Of a DNA stretch of 64,000 nucleotides, positions 1-9,448 are shown piece by piece. The notes below the pieces were generated by a model. It was not told the origin of the DNA. It worked only from the letters and a program-made list of their open reading frames with translations, and did not search any database. Numbering within the stretch: the stretch's first letter is position 1; each line of letters opens with the position of its first letter. The stretch comes from Streptomyces griseomycini (GTDB lineage: Bacteria; Actinomycetota; Actinomycetes; Streptomycetales; Streptomycetaceae). Location of the stretch: contig NZ_JACHJI010000001.1 in the NCBI RefSeq assembly GCF_014203535.1, positions 868,001 to 932,000 of the forward strand, read 5' to 3'. The position numbers and the translations under genes are program-made.

Positions 1-2055
<2,055 letters not shown>

Positions 2056-2110
2056 GATCCTCAAAGCTCCATCGATCGTCTCTGCCGACTGCTGCGACTT
2101 CCCGGAAATG

Positions 2111-2135
2111 AAAAATCCCCTCGCACAGGAGGGGA
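2111..2135 (-). terminator. Attenuator terminator in the leuS leader
   Basis: On the minus strand CCCCTC pairs with GAGGGG around a 6-nt loop (extended by one A-T pair) and is followed at once by TTTTT. It is a textbook intrinsic terminator, but it lies between the leader peptide (ends 2181) and the leuS start (2055), so it must be read through for leuS to be expressed. That position fits transcription attenuation. Confidence 0.8.
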
Positions 2136-2148
2136 CGCCGCGCCGATT

Positions 2149-2174
2149 CCGACCGTCCGGTCACCGGCGGTCGG
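2149..2174 (-). other. Leader hairpin between leader peptide and attenuator
   Basis: An almost perfect inverted repeat: CCGACCG pairs with CGGTCGG and, inside it, CCGGT pairs with ACCGG. It begins just after the leader peptide stop codon. In an attenuation model it would be the pause or alternative hairpin whose folding depends on where the ribosome stalls. Mutually exclusive pairing with the terminator arm was not computed. Confidence 0.5.
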
Positions 2175-2180
2175 GACTGA

Positions 2181-2219
2181 TCAGCGCGGCTCGCTAAGCA
2201 GGAGGCGTACGGCACGCAT
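2181..2219 (-). CDS. Leucine leader peptide of leuS
   Basis: A 12-codon open frame reading MRAVRLLLSEPR and a TGA stop. Three consecutive leucine codons of different types (CTC CTG CTT) sit in the middle, as expected for a peptide that senses charged tRNA-Leu. It lies 126 nt upstream of leuS, followed by a stable hairpin and an intrinsic terminator. There is no ribosome binding site before the ATG. A TACCCT hexamer ends 6 nt upstream, which suggests that the transcript starts at the ATG (leaderless). Leader-peptide attenuation of branched-chain amino acid genes is known in actinobacteria; its use for leuS here is inferred from this layout. Confidence 0.65.
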   Translation of the reverse strand: MRAVRLLLSEPR

Positions 2220-2225
2220 GGCGCA

Positions 2226-2231
2226 AGGGTA
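2226..2231 (-). promoter_or_regulatory. Candidate -10 box of the leuS leader transcript
   Basis: TACCCT (TANNNT type) on the minus strand with 6 nt to the ATG of the leader peptide, giving a predicted leaderless transcript. No convincing TTGAC-type -35 box is seen at 17-18 bp, so the call is weak. Confidence 0.35.
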
Positions 2232-2474
2232 CCGCAGGCCCCGAGCGGGCCGCGACGCTCTTCCCGGGACGCACGGGCCCGCCGGGCCGCTCCCGCCGGG
2301 CCGACGGGACTGAACTCCGGTCAAACATTACTCCGCGTAACAGCCGCTAAGGGACATCACAACGACCGCATTGTCTTTTGATAACAGCGCAATAACTCAA
2401 ACCTCGTACTCATCGGTATGACCGGGCCTAGAGTGCGGCGCGGGACCGCTTTACCGAAACCTCGGAGTTGCCCC

Positions 2475-2576
2475 ATGAACCGTCGCCCAGACAGCAGCCC
2501 ACCCCCCGCACGGGGCCGGTCGGCTGCGGCTCCGTCGTGCCCGCTCCGAGTCGTGACGCGGGGAGGTGGGTCGTGA
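2475..2576 (+). CDS. Possible 33-aa upstream ORF coupled to the cytochrome b gene
   Basis: An ATG frame of 33 codons rich in Pro, Arg and Ser, with GGAG seven nt before its ATG. Its TGA stop overlaps the GTG start of the next gene (GTGA). It has no recognisable domain. It may only be a translational coupler, or it may not be translated. The overlap copies the arrangement between the next two genes, which is the main reason for listing it. Confidence 0.35.
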   Translation: MNRRPDSSPPPARGRSAAAPSCPLRVVTRGGGS

Positions 2577-3820
2577 GGCCGGACGACAGCACGGCGGACG
2601 ACTGGTTCGCCGAGTTCCTCAACTTCGGCGTGGGTGTCCTGTCGCTCGTCTGCCTCAGCTGCTCGGTGATCTGGGGACTCGTCGCCCAGGACCGGATCCT
2701 GCTCGGCCCCCGCCAGCGGATCCTGGCGCAGGCGGTGCACCGGACGACCGCGGTCGCCTCGATCGCCTTCCTGCTGGTGCACATCGGCATCAAGCTGGCC
2801 CTGGACCACACCACCTGGATCGCCGCGGTGATCCCCTTCGGGCTGGCCCTCACCGACGACGAGGTCGTCACCGGCAGGGCCTTCCTCGTCGGGCTCGGCA
2901 CCCTCGCCGGCCTGCTGATGATCTTCGTGGGCATCACCGGTGTGCTGCGCAACCGCTTCGCCTCCCCGGCCCCGGTCGCGGCCCGCTGGCGGGCGGTGCA
3001 CATGCTGGCCTACCCGGCCTGGTGCGCCGCGCTCGTGCACGGCCTCTACGCGGGTCGCGCGGCGAAGCCGGTCTTCCTGATCCTCTACGGGCTGTCCGTG
3101 CTCGGCGTCATGGCGGCCCTCGTCGTGCGCGCCTCCCCGCCCCGGGTCAAGCGCAGAATCACCGAGCGGATCACCGCGCTGCTCGGCACCGACCAGCAGC
3201 GGGACCGCGAGGAGCAGCTGGAGGAGAGCAGGGCCCGGGCGGCCGGGTCGCCCCTTCCCGGCTACGGCGGACGCGGTTCCGCGCGGGACGGCCGTCGTCC
3301 GCGCGGCGAGCGCCCGCTGTACGAGACCGCCGAGCGGGCTCCCGCCCCGGAACCGGCGAACGGCTTCGCGGCCGCCTACCGCGCGGTGTCGGCACCCGGC
3401 CGGCCACCGGCCGGCCGGCCGCCGCTCGCCGACGCGACCGCCCGCACGGAGCTGCCGCCGGACCTGCAGCCCACGGAGGCCGTCCCGCGCGTGGACGGCC
3501 CCTCCAGCACCTCGGGCAACTGGCCGATCCCGTCCCCGCCGCCGGTCGGCGAGGCCCCGCCGTCGGCCTACGACCCGCTCAACGACACCGGCTACAACAT
3601 CCCGGCCTATGACAATTCGGTCGGCTCCGGGTACGGCTCGAGTGATGTGTACGACACCGGTGAGACGAACACCCTCTACGGCACGTACAACCCGAGTGAC
3701 ACGTACAACAGCGGTCCCGCCACTGAAACACTCCCCGGTGCGTCGCCCTCGTCGTCCTACGACTTCGGCGCACCGGGTTCGGGCGAACCTTGGAACACGC
3801 CGTCCGGAGGCTACAAGTGA
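2573..3820 (+). CDS. Ferric-reductase/NOX-like di-heme membrane cytochrome b
   Basis: A 415-aa integral membrane protein, probably the heme-carrying electron-transfer subunit of a membrane redox complex. Four or five hydrophobic segments cover residues ~15-185. Two histidine pairs are visible, H56/H70 and H143/H156. The spacings of 14 and 13 match the heme ligands of the NOX/ferric-reductase transmembrane fold. No FAD or NADPH domain follows. Instead there is a cytosolic tail of ~200 residues, first Arg/Pro-rich, then Tyr/Ser/Thr/Gly-rich (YDPLNDTGYN and similar). The GTG at 2573 is chosen because GGGAGGT lies just upstream; a TTG at 2468 would add 35 residues in frame. The stop overlaps the next gene (GTGA), whose NuoF-like product is the obvious electron-donating partner. 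The true electron acceptor is unknown. Confidence 0.7.
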   Translation: MRPDDSTADDWFAEFLNFGVGVLSLVCLSCSVIWGLVAQDRILLGPRQRILAQAVHRTTAVASIAFLLVHIGIKLALDHTTWIAAVIPFGLALTDDEVVTGRAFLVGLGTLAGLLMIFVGITGVLRNRFASPAPVAARWRAVHMLAYPAWCAALVHGLYAGRAAKPVFLILYGLSVLGVMAALVVRASPPRVKRRITERITALLGTDQQRDREEQLEESRARAAGSPLPGYGGRGSARDGRRPRGERPLYETAERAPAPEPANGFAAAYRAVSAPGRPPAGRPPLADATARTELPPDLQPTEAVPRVDGPSSTSGNWPIPSPPPVGEAPPSAYDPLNDTGYNIPAYDNSVGSGYGSSDVYDTGETNTLYGTYNPSDTYNSGPATETLPGASPSSSYDFGAPGSGEPWNTPSGGYK

Positions 3821-5424
3821 ACGAGGCTCTGCCCGACGTACCCGAAGTCCGCGTGGTCGGTCTTCCCCAGCTCACGTCGGGTTTCGACCTTGTCGACCGG
3901 CTCGACCTGCCCATGCACCTGAAGGTGCACGGGCCGCTCGAGCCCCTGGGCGGCGAGCAGCTCGCGCAGCTCGCCGAACGCATCAACCTCAGGGGCCGCG
4001 GCGGCGCGGGCTTCCCCTTCCACAAGAAGCTGCGCTCGGTCGCCGAGTCGGCGATCAAGCGCGGCGTGCGGCCGGTCGTCGTCGTCAACGGCAGTGAGGA
4101 CGAACCGGCCTGCCGCAAGGACACGGTGCTGATCAACCGTGCCCCGCACCTCATCCTGGACGGCGCGCTGCTGTGCGCCGAGGCCATGGGCGCCCGCACG
4201 CTCGTGGTGGGGGTCACCCGGGAGTCCACCCAGCGCTCCATGGAGGCCGCACTCGCCGAACGCGGCCTGAGCAACGGGCGCCGCTCCGCGCTGCGCGCCC
4301 GGGTGCAGCGCAACCCGGTCCGCATGGTCACCGGCGCCGCCGCCTCCCTGATCCGCTCCATCGACGGCGGCCCGGCGATCCCGCCGGGCCGCAAGACCAG
4401 CGCCTCGAAGAGCGGCGTCGGCGGCGCGCCCACGCTGCTGTCCAACGCCGAGACCTTCGCCCAGCTCGCCATCGCCGCCCGCATCGGCCCGGAGCGCTAC
4501 GGCAACACCGGCCTGTACGACGAGCCGGGCACCGTGATGCTCACGGTGTCCGGGGCGGTGGCCCGCCCCATGGTGATCGAGGTCCCGACGGGTGTGCCGC
4601 TGCGCTACGTGCTCCAGCTCGCCGGCGCGCCGCCGGTGCCGCAGGGGGTGCTGACGGGCGGCTACCACGGCAAGTGGATCGACGCGGCGACCGTCAACGA
4701 GGCGATCGTCTCCCGCAACTCCCTGGACGCGGTGGGTGGTTCACTGGGCGCGGGAGCCATCCTGCCGATCAGTCAGGACACCTGCCCGCTGGGCGAGTCG
4801 CTGCGGGTGGCGCAGTGGCTGGCGGAGGAGAGCGCCGGCCAGTGCGGCCCCTGCTACCTGGGCCTGCCGGCCGCCGCGCGCGGCATGGAGGACATCCTCA
4901 ACGGCGGTGGCCCGGCCGCGCTGGAGGCGCTCAAGCAGGTCGCCAGGAACGTGAAGCGGCGCGGCGCGTGTTCGCACCCGGACGGCTCCGCGATGTTCCT
5001 GGAGTCGACCGTCAAGGCGTTCACCGACGACCTCGCCGCGCACGTCCTCGGCAACGGCTGCGGACGGCCCGTGGCGGGCGTCCTGCCGCTCTTCGAGGGG
5101 GGCAGGGCCCCCACCGGCATCCCGGGCGGCCAGTCCGAGGAGAACGGCCCCAGCCGCCAGAAGATCTACGTCGACTGGACGCTGTGCCGGGGCCACGGCC
5201 TGTGCGCGGACATCCTCCCGGAGGTCTTCCAGCTCGGCGCGGACGGCTTCCCGACGGTGGCTCAGGCCCAGGTGCCGCGCTACGCCGAGGCCAAGGCCCT
5301 GCGCGCGGTGCGCCGCTGCCCGGCCCTGGCCCTGCGCATCGAGGAGGAGGCCCAGGCGAAGGCACCCTCCCGGAACCTGCCGGTGCTCTCCCAGGGGCGC
5401 GGGCGCCGCGCCCTGGGCCGCTGA
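3817..5424 (+). CDS. NuoF-like NADH/FMN iron-sulfur protein fused to a ferredoxin
   Basis: A 535-aa cytosolic redox protein. The FMN/NADH-binding fold of the NuoF/Nqo1 family begins near residue 58 (LRGRGGAGFP), followed by NGSEDEPACRKDT and an SLBB segment. The NuoF iron-sulfur motif is at ~338-346 (SAGQCGPC) with the distal Cys in GACSHPDG near 385. The first Cys of the usual ESCGxCxxC is Ala here, so only three ligands remain. A C-terminal ferredoxin (~450-515, CRGHGLC ... RRCP) resembles the small [3Fe-4S] ferredoxins of actinobacteria. The GTG start has GGAGG six nt upstream and overlaps the preceding stop. The protein probably passes electrons from NADH to the cytochrome b encoded just upstream; substrate and direction are inferred. 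A strong terminator follows. Confidence 0.75.
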   Translation: MNEALPDVPEVRVVGLPQLTSGFDLVDRLDLPMHLKVHGPLEPLGGEQLAQLAERINLRGRGGAGFPFHKKLRSVAESAIKRGVRPVVVVNGSEDEPACRKDTVLINRAPHLILDGALLCAEAMGARTLVVGVTRESTQRSMEAALAERGLSNGRRSALRARVQRNPVRMVTGAAASLIRSIDGGPAIPPGRKTSASKSGVGGAPTLLSNAETFAQLAIAARIGPERYGNTGLYDEPGTVMLTVSGAVARPMVIEVPTGVPLRYVLQLAGAPPVPQGVLTGGYHGKWIDAATVNEAIVSRNSLDAVGGSLGAGAILPISQDTCPLGESLRVAQWLAEESAGQCGPCYLGLPAAARGMEDILNGGGPAALEALKQVARNVKRRGACSHPDGSAMFLESTVKAFTDDLAAHVLGNGCGRPVAGVLPLFEGGRAPTGIPGGQSEENGPSRQKIYVDWTLCRGHGLCADILPEVFQLGADGFPTVAQAQVPRYAEAKALRAVRRCPALALRIEEEAQAKAPSRNLPVLSQGRGRRALGR

Positions 5425-5444
5425 GCGGAACGGCCCGCAATACG

Positions 5445-5481
5445 AAAGATCCCCCGGTCCTTCAGGACCGGGGGATCTTTT
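5445..5481. terminator. Bidirectional terminator between NuoF-like gene and tRNA-Ala
   Basis: A perfect 13-bp stem (GATCCCCCGGTCC / GGACCGGGGGATC) with a TTCA loop, AAA on one side and TTTT on the other. It can end the plus-strand redox operon and the minus-strand tRNA transcript. Confidence 0.9.
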
Positions 5482-5484
5482 CCG

Positions 5485-5557
5485 TGGAGCTAAGGAGAAT
5501 TGAACTCCTGACCTCCTGCATGCCATGCAGGCGCTCTACCAACTGAGCTATAGCCCC
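5485..5557 (-). tRNA. tRNA-Ala, anticodon GGC
   Basis: A 73-nt tRNA cloverleaf with acceptor arms GGGGCTA/TAGCTCC and discriminator A, D arm GCTC-GAGC, anticodon stem CCTGC/GCAGG with loop ATGGCAT (anticodon GGC, reading GCC and GCU), and T arm AGGAG-TTCAATT-CTCCT. The CCA end is not encoded. The sequence appears identical to the second copy at 6279-6351. Confidence 0.97.
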
Positions 5558-5666
5558 TTGCCGCTTCCCGGGGTTCCCCCCGGCGACGACGCCAACATTA
5601 CACGGTCACCCCGGCCCCACACCAAATCGTTTCCGCTTCGTCCGATTTGAGGCGTACATCCGTGGG

Positions 5667-5900
5667 TCACGCCGTGACGAACGAGTAGAACCTCTTGAGC
5701 GTGCAGTGCTCTTCGAGCAGCCGGCCGTAGATCGGCTCGCCCTCGAGTTCCCGGTACGTCTCGATGGGGTCGCCTTTTATGATCAGCGCCCGCGCGCACT
5801 CCTCGCACCAGTACTGGTAGTCGGGGTTGATCGGCTCCATGTCGCGGACGATCGGCGTCCCGCTGCCGCACCAGTCGCACTTCCGCCTGTGTGCACCCAT
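5667..5900 (-). CDS. Small conserved zinc-ribbon-like protein (77 aa)
   Basis: An uncharacterised 77-aa protein. Two Cys pairs, CDWC near residue 8 and CEEC near residue 32, would make a small zinc ribbon. The rest is acidic/aromatic (YQYWCEECARALI, LKRFYSFVTA at the end). GGAG lies seven nt before the ATG, inside the end of the preceding gene, and the two genes are 3 nt apart, so they are probably co-translated. It lies between two tRNA-Ala genes. No function can be assigned. Confidence 0.75.
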   Translation of the reverse strand: MGAHRRKCDWCGSGTPIVRDMEPINPDYQYWCEECARALIIKGDPIETYRELEGEPIYGRLLEEHCTLKRFYSFVTA

Positions 5901-5903
5901 CGG

Positions 5904-6077
5904 TCAGCTCCAGCTGTGGCCGCAGGCCGTGCACACGTAGGAGACCCCGCCGTTGTCGCCGAGCACCTGGGCGACGTGCGCGGAACCGCAGGAAGGGCAG
6001 CTGAGACGGGTCGAGGTCCGTGGCGTCGACACCGCCCCGAGAAGGTGTTCGACCTCCTCGAGGATGCTCGCAGGCAT
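5904..6077 (-). CDS. Small zinc-ribbon protein (57 aa)
   Basis: A 57-aa protein, MPASILEEVEHLLGAVSTP at the N-terminus, then a clear treble-cleft or zinc-ribbon pattern CPSCG-x15-CTACG and the end HSW(S). GGGAGGG precedes the ATG at a good distance. Proteins of this sort often bind nucleic acid or act as partner proteins, but nothing here names a target. It is followed directly by the 77-aa zinc-ribbon gene on the same strand. Confidence 0.75.
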   Translation of the reverse strand: MPASILEEVEHLLGAVSTPRTSTRLSCPSCGSAHVAQVLGDNGGVSYVCTACGHSWS

Positions 6078-6237
6078 CACAACTCCCTCCCGTCGGGCCG
6101 CGCCCCCTTCCGGCCGTTTGATTCTGCCACGACCGGGCCAATACGGTCAGCGACGCCGGGGTACCGGTCGGGACACGGCTCGGCGCCTCGTAGAGGTATA
6201 CGCCTGTGGGCGCCGTCCTGCTCAAGGGTGAACGACG

Positions 6238-6267
6238 AAAAATCCCGCCCCCCTGTGGGGGACGGGA
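6238..6267 (-). terminator. Terminator of the upstream tRNA-Ala gene
   Basis: On the minus strand a G+C-rich hairpin (ATCCCG, one mismatch, CCCC / GGGG, GCGGGAT) is followed by a T-run. It lies 12 nt beyond the 3' end of the second tRNA gene, which it would end. Confidence 0.8.
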
Positions 6268-6278
6268 TCTTCGCGGTG

Positions 6279-6351
6279 TGGAGCTAAGGAGAATTGAACT
6301 CCTGACCTCCTGCATGCCATGCAGGCGCTCTACCAACTGAGCTATAGCCCC
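6279..6351 (-). tRNA. tRNA-Ala, anticodon GGC (second copy)
   Basis: Same 73-nt sequence as the copy at 5485-5557, with anticodon GGC in the loop ATGGCAT, discriminator A, and no encoded CCA. It has its own terminator immediately downstream, so the two copies are separate transcription units separated by two small protein genes. Confidence 0.97.
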
Positions 6352-6456
6352 TGGTGCCACGCGGCGGAGCCGCTTGGTGTTCCGCTCCGCTCGGCGGGGC
6401 GAACAAGAAGAACTCTAGCCTGTGACCTGCCGGAAAGTGAAATCCGGGTCCCCCGA

Positions 6457-6492
6457 CCGGTGCGGGCCGGTCCCGGGCCGGTTCCGCACCGG
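6457..6492 (-). terminator. Hairpin after the histidine phosphatase gene
   Basis: CCGGTGCGG pairs with CCGCACCGG, with further G+C pairing inside the loop. It lies just downstream of the stop codon of the phosphatase gene. It lacks a T-run, as many Streptomyces terminators do. Confidence 0.5.
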
Positions 6493-6503
6493 CCCCGGGG
6501 CGC

Positions 6504-7178
6504 TCAGTCGTCGTCGCCGAGCACCGGCTCCGGCAGGGTGCCGGCGTTGTGCTCGAGCAGGCGCCAGCCGCGGGCGCCCTCGCCGAGGACGGACCAGCAG
6601 CAGTTGGTGAGGCCGCCGAGGCTCTCCCAGTCGTGCGGCTCCAGCCCGAGCAGCCGGCCGATGGTGGTGCGGATGGTGCCGCCGTGGCTGACCACGACGA
6701 GCGTGCCGTCCTCGGAGAGCTTCTCGACGTGCCTCAGCACCACGGGGGCTGCGCGGTCGGCGACCTCGGTCTCCAGTTCGCCACCGCCCCGGCGCACCGG
6801 CTCGCCGCGTTTCCACGCGGCGTACTCCTCGCCGTACCGGGCGATGATCTCGTCGTGCGTCAGGCCCTGCCAGACGCCCGCGTAGGTCTCGCGCAGGCCC
6901 TCGTCGAGGGTGACCTCCAGGCCGGTGAGCGCGGCGAGTTCCGCGGCGGTGTCCGCGGCCCGCTTCAGGTCGGAGGCGACGATCGCGTCCGGCTTGAGGC
7001 CCGCGAGCAGACGGGCGGCCCGGCGGGCCTGCGAGACGCCGGCCGCGGTGAGCTCCACGTCCGTGGAGCCCTGGAAGCGGCGCTCCACGTTCCAGGAGGT
7101 CTGGCCGTGCCGCCACAGGATGACGCGGCGGCCCCGGCGCGCGGACCCGCCCACCTCACCGGTGGCGCTCACCGCCAC
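6504..7178 (-). CDS. Histidine phosphatase, GpgP-like
   Basis: A 224-aa phosphoglycerate-mutase-superfamily phosphatase. The catalytic histidine is in RHGQTSWN near residue 23, and the second active-site histidine is in VVVSHGGTIRT near residue 165. The gene follows rsfS and nadD, the same order as Mycobacterium Rv2419c-Rv2421c, where the phosphatase is glucosyl-3-phosphoglycerate phosphatase (GpgP). That identity is suggested only by neighbourhood. The start is taken as GTG 7178, overlapping the end of rsfS by 10 nt. GTG 7172 would give a tight GTGA overlap and is equally possible. It could also be a general phosphatase. Confidence 0.8.
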   Translation of the reverse strand: MAVSATGEVGGSARRGRRVILWRHGQTSWNVERRFQGSTDVELTAAGVSQARRAARLLAGLKPDAIVASDLKRAADTAAELAALTGLEVTLDEGLRETYAGVWQGLTHDEIIARYGEEYAAWKRGEPVRRGGGELETEVADRAAPVVLRHVEKLSEDGTLVVVSHGGTIRTTIGRLLGLEPHDWESLGGLTNCCWSVLGEGARGWRLLEHNAGTLPEPVLGDDD

Positions 7179-7615
7179 TCACCACCCGGCTCCACCGCCG
7201 CCTCGGCCTCCTGTTGCTTGGCGTGCTCGGCGGCCTTGCCGCGGCTGGCCTGGGCGTCGGCGGGCAGCTCCAGCTCGGGGCAGTCCTTCCACAGCCGCTC
7301 CAGGGCGTAGAAGACGCGCTCCTCGCTGTGCTGGACGTGGACGACGATGTCGACGTAGTCGAGCAGCACCCAGCGGGCCTCGCGGTCGCCCTCGCGGCGG
7401 ACCGGCTTGGCGCCGAGCTCCTTGTTCAGCCGCTCCTCGATCTCGTCGACGATCGACTTGACCTGGCGGTCGTTGGGCGCGGAGGCCAGCAGGAAGGCGT
7501 CGGTGATGGACAGCACGTCACTGACGTCGTAGGCGACGATGTCGTGCGCGAGCTTGTCGGCGGCCGCCTGGGCGGCGGTGGTGACGAGCTCCAGGGAACG
7601 GTCGGTTGCGGTCAC
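7169..7615 (-). CDS. rsfS: Ribosomal silencing factor RsfS
   Basis: A 148-aa member of the RsfS/Iojap family, which binds ribosomal protein uL14 and blocks joining of the 30S and 50S subunits in starved cells. Family features include HDIVAYDVSDVLSITDAFL near the N-terminus, NDRQVKSIVDEIEE, and WVLLDYVDIVVHVQ. A charged Ala/Glu-rich tail of about 30 residues follows, which is common in actinobacterial members. The GTG start lacks a strong ribosome binding site. It lies downstream of nadD and the LCP gene and overlaps the phosphatase gene, so it is probably in one operon with them. Confidence 0.95.
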   Translation of the reverse strand: MTATDRSLELVTTAAQAAADKLAHDIVAYDVSDVLSITDAFLLASAPNDRQVKSIVDEIEERLNKELGAKPVRREGDREARWVLLDYVDIVVHVQHSEERVFYALERLWKDCPELELPADAQASRGKAAEHAKQQEAEAAVEPGGEWR

Positions 7616-7710
7616 TACAAGGCTTTCGATCGACGGTCACTTGCCCTCCAGGGTCTCACGGACCGCCGGGCGCGCCCCACGCATTACGGGGCACGCCCTC
7701 GCCCCGCCGG

Positions 7711-9432
7711 TTACGACCCGGGGTCGTAGTCCTGCCCGAGGACGACCGAGACGCGCGCGTTCGCGGAGGTCTTCCCCTTGGCGACGGAGTCGGTGGACAG
7801 CCCCAGGGTCTTGGCGACCTCGGTGGCGTTCTCCTTGTCGGCGGCGTTCGCGTAGACGACCTTCGAGGCCGCCTCCGGGGCGGTGGCGGTGCCGGCCTCC
7901 AGGAAGGTGAAGCCGCCGTTGAGGAGGACCACGCGGGCCTGCTCGGTGTGGCCCTTCACCCCGGTGGCGTTGCGCACGGACACGCTGACGGCGGCGTCCG
8001 GGTCGGGGCTCTTGGCGGTGCCGCCGAGGACGTCCTCGACCACGCTGTCGCTCGCCTGCGCGGTGAGCGTGCCGTCCTCCTGCACGGGCAGCAGCGCGGT
8101 CCTGTGGTCGCCGCCCTTGGCGAGGTCGGAGAGCCGGGCGAGGAAGGCGCCGAGGTCCTTGTCGGTCAGCGGCGGCTCGATGATCTGGCCGAGGGTCTGG
8201 ACGGTGGTCGTCGCGGCGTCCGGGTCGGAGGTCATCTTGCGCAGGACGCCGTGCATGACCTGCCCGAACCGCTCCAGCTGGGCGTTCTGGGACTCGCCCG
8301 GGGCGCGGTGGGTGGCGTAGGCGACGGCCATCTTGCCGCTGAGGGTCTGGTTCTCGCCCTTCCGCACCAGGGGCGTCTCGCCCTTCTTCCCGGCGTCCGG
8401 GTCGGGCACGTCGGTGTCGGTGTCGACCTCGATGTTGCCGACGAGGTCGACGAGGGTGAGCAGGAACGGGGTGTCCAGCCGCCAGGTGCCCTCGATGTCG
8501 GTGCCGAGGACGGTGTCGAGCGCGGTCCGGGTGCCCTCGGAGCCGTCGTCCTCGACGGACTTGGCGAGCGTGGTGGTGGTGCCGTCGTCGGCGGTGAGGG
8601 CGAGGGAGTTGGGCAGCAGGACGGTGGTGCCCTGCTCGGTGGTGGTGTTGTCGACGAGCAGGGCGGTCGCGGTGCCGCCCTTCCTGGTGTCGTGCAGGTG
8701 GACGACGATCACGTCGCGCTTCTGGGCGCCCGCCGCCGTGGCGGTGCCCGTGCCGGAGCCGGAGTCGGACAGGCCGGGCAGCTTCCCGGCGTACCAGAGG
8801 TAGCCGACGCCGCCGACGGCGACCAGGGCGAGGACCACGACCAGGGCGATGATCCGGCTGCGCGCGCGGCGCCGGGCCTCCTCGCGGCGCTCGGTGCGGT
8901 TCTCGGTGAACTTGAGCCAGTCGATGACGTCCTCGGAGTCGTCGTCGGGCTCCTCGACGAACGCGAACTGCTCGGTGCGGTACTCCGGCGCGGGCTCGGC
9001 GGGGGCCGTCCCGTCGTCGGCCGGGCCGGCCTGCTGCGGGATGTGCGCGGTCTGCTCGGTGACCCGGGGCTGCTGACCGGTGCCGGCGTGCGCGGTCTGG
9101 CCGTGCGCGGTCTGGCCGTAAGGGTCGTACGGGGCGGTCGCCGGGTCGTCCTGGTACGCGCCGGTCGTGTCGGTCGCGTAGGGGTCGTAGGAGCCGTAGG
9201 AGGAGGCCTGCGGCTGCTGGGCGGTCCCGTAGGGGTCGTACGACGGCGCGGGCTGCTGCGGCCCGCCCGCGGCGTACGGGTCGTACCCGTAGCCCTGCTG
9301 CCGGTACGGGTCGTACGGCTGCTGCCGGTCCGTCGCCTGGTGGTAGACGGGCCGGCCGTACTCGTCGTAGCCGACGAGCTCGTACGGGGCGGACCCGTCG
9401 GTCCCGTGCCCCGCGTCGTATCGGTCGTTCAC
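7711..9432 (-). CDS. LytR-CpsA-Psr (LCP) family protein with degenerate catalytic motifs
   Basis: A 573-aa bitopic membrane protein. Residues 1-~190 are cytosolic and rich in YDPY/YGQ-type repeats, then comes a TM (IIALVVVLALVAVGGVGYLW) and an extracellular LCP-like domain (VIVVHLHDTRKGG..., FLLTLVDLVGNIEV, AVAYATHRAPGES). A LytR_C domain (VSVRNATGVKGHTEQA...) ends the protein. LCP enzymes transfer wall polymers from undecaprenyl phosphate to peptidoglycan. The usual LPRD motif reads LPNS here, and other conserved arginines are not obvious, so catalysis may differ. By position next to nadD it looks like PdtA (SCO2578 as I recall), reported to attach a poly(diglycosyl phosphate) polymer. GTG 9432 is chosen over a longer in-frame start because GAGAGGGG precedes it. 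Confidence 0.8.
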   Translation of the reverse strand: MNDRYDAGHGTDGSAPYELVGYDEYGRPVYHQATDRQQPYDPYRQQGYGYDPYAAGGPQQPAPSYDPYGTAQQPQASSYGSYDPYATDTTGAYQDDPATAPYDPYGQTAHGQTAHAGTGQQPRVTEQTAHIPQQAGPADDGTAPAEPAPEYRTEQFAFVEEPDDDSEDVIDWLKFTENRTERREEARRRARSRIIALVVVLALVAVGGVGYLWYAGKLPGLSDSGSGTGTATAAGAQKRDVIVVHLHDTRKGGTATALLVDNTTTEQGTTVLLPNSLALTADDGTTTTLAKSVEDDGSEGTRTALDTVLGTDIEGTWRLDTPFLLTLVDLVGNIEVDTDTDVPDPDAGKKGETPLVRKGENQTLSGKMAVAYATHRAPGESQNAQLERFGQVMHGVLRKMTSDPDAATTTVQTLGQIIEPPLTDKDLGAFLARLSDLAKGGDHRTALLPVQEDGTLTAQASDSVVEDVLGGTAKSPDPDAAVSVSVRNATGVKGHTEQARVVLLNGGFTFLEAGTATAPEAASKVVYANAADKENATEVAKTLGLSTDSVAKGKTSANARVSVVLGQDYDPGS

Positions 9433-9448
9433 CGGTGCCCCTCTCGGC

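Noticed and set aside
2056..2220. A T-box riboswitch for leuS
   Set aside because: No T-box core sequence or specifier-loop structure is seen; the Leu-rich leader peptide explains the attenuator.
5485..6351. tRNA-Ala genes as the attachment site of an integrated element
   Set aside because: No integrase, no excisionase, and the genes between the copies look like ordinary chromosomal genes.
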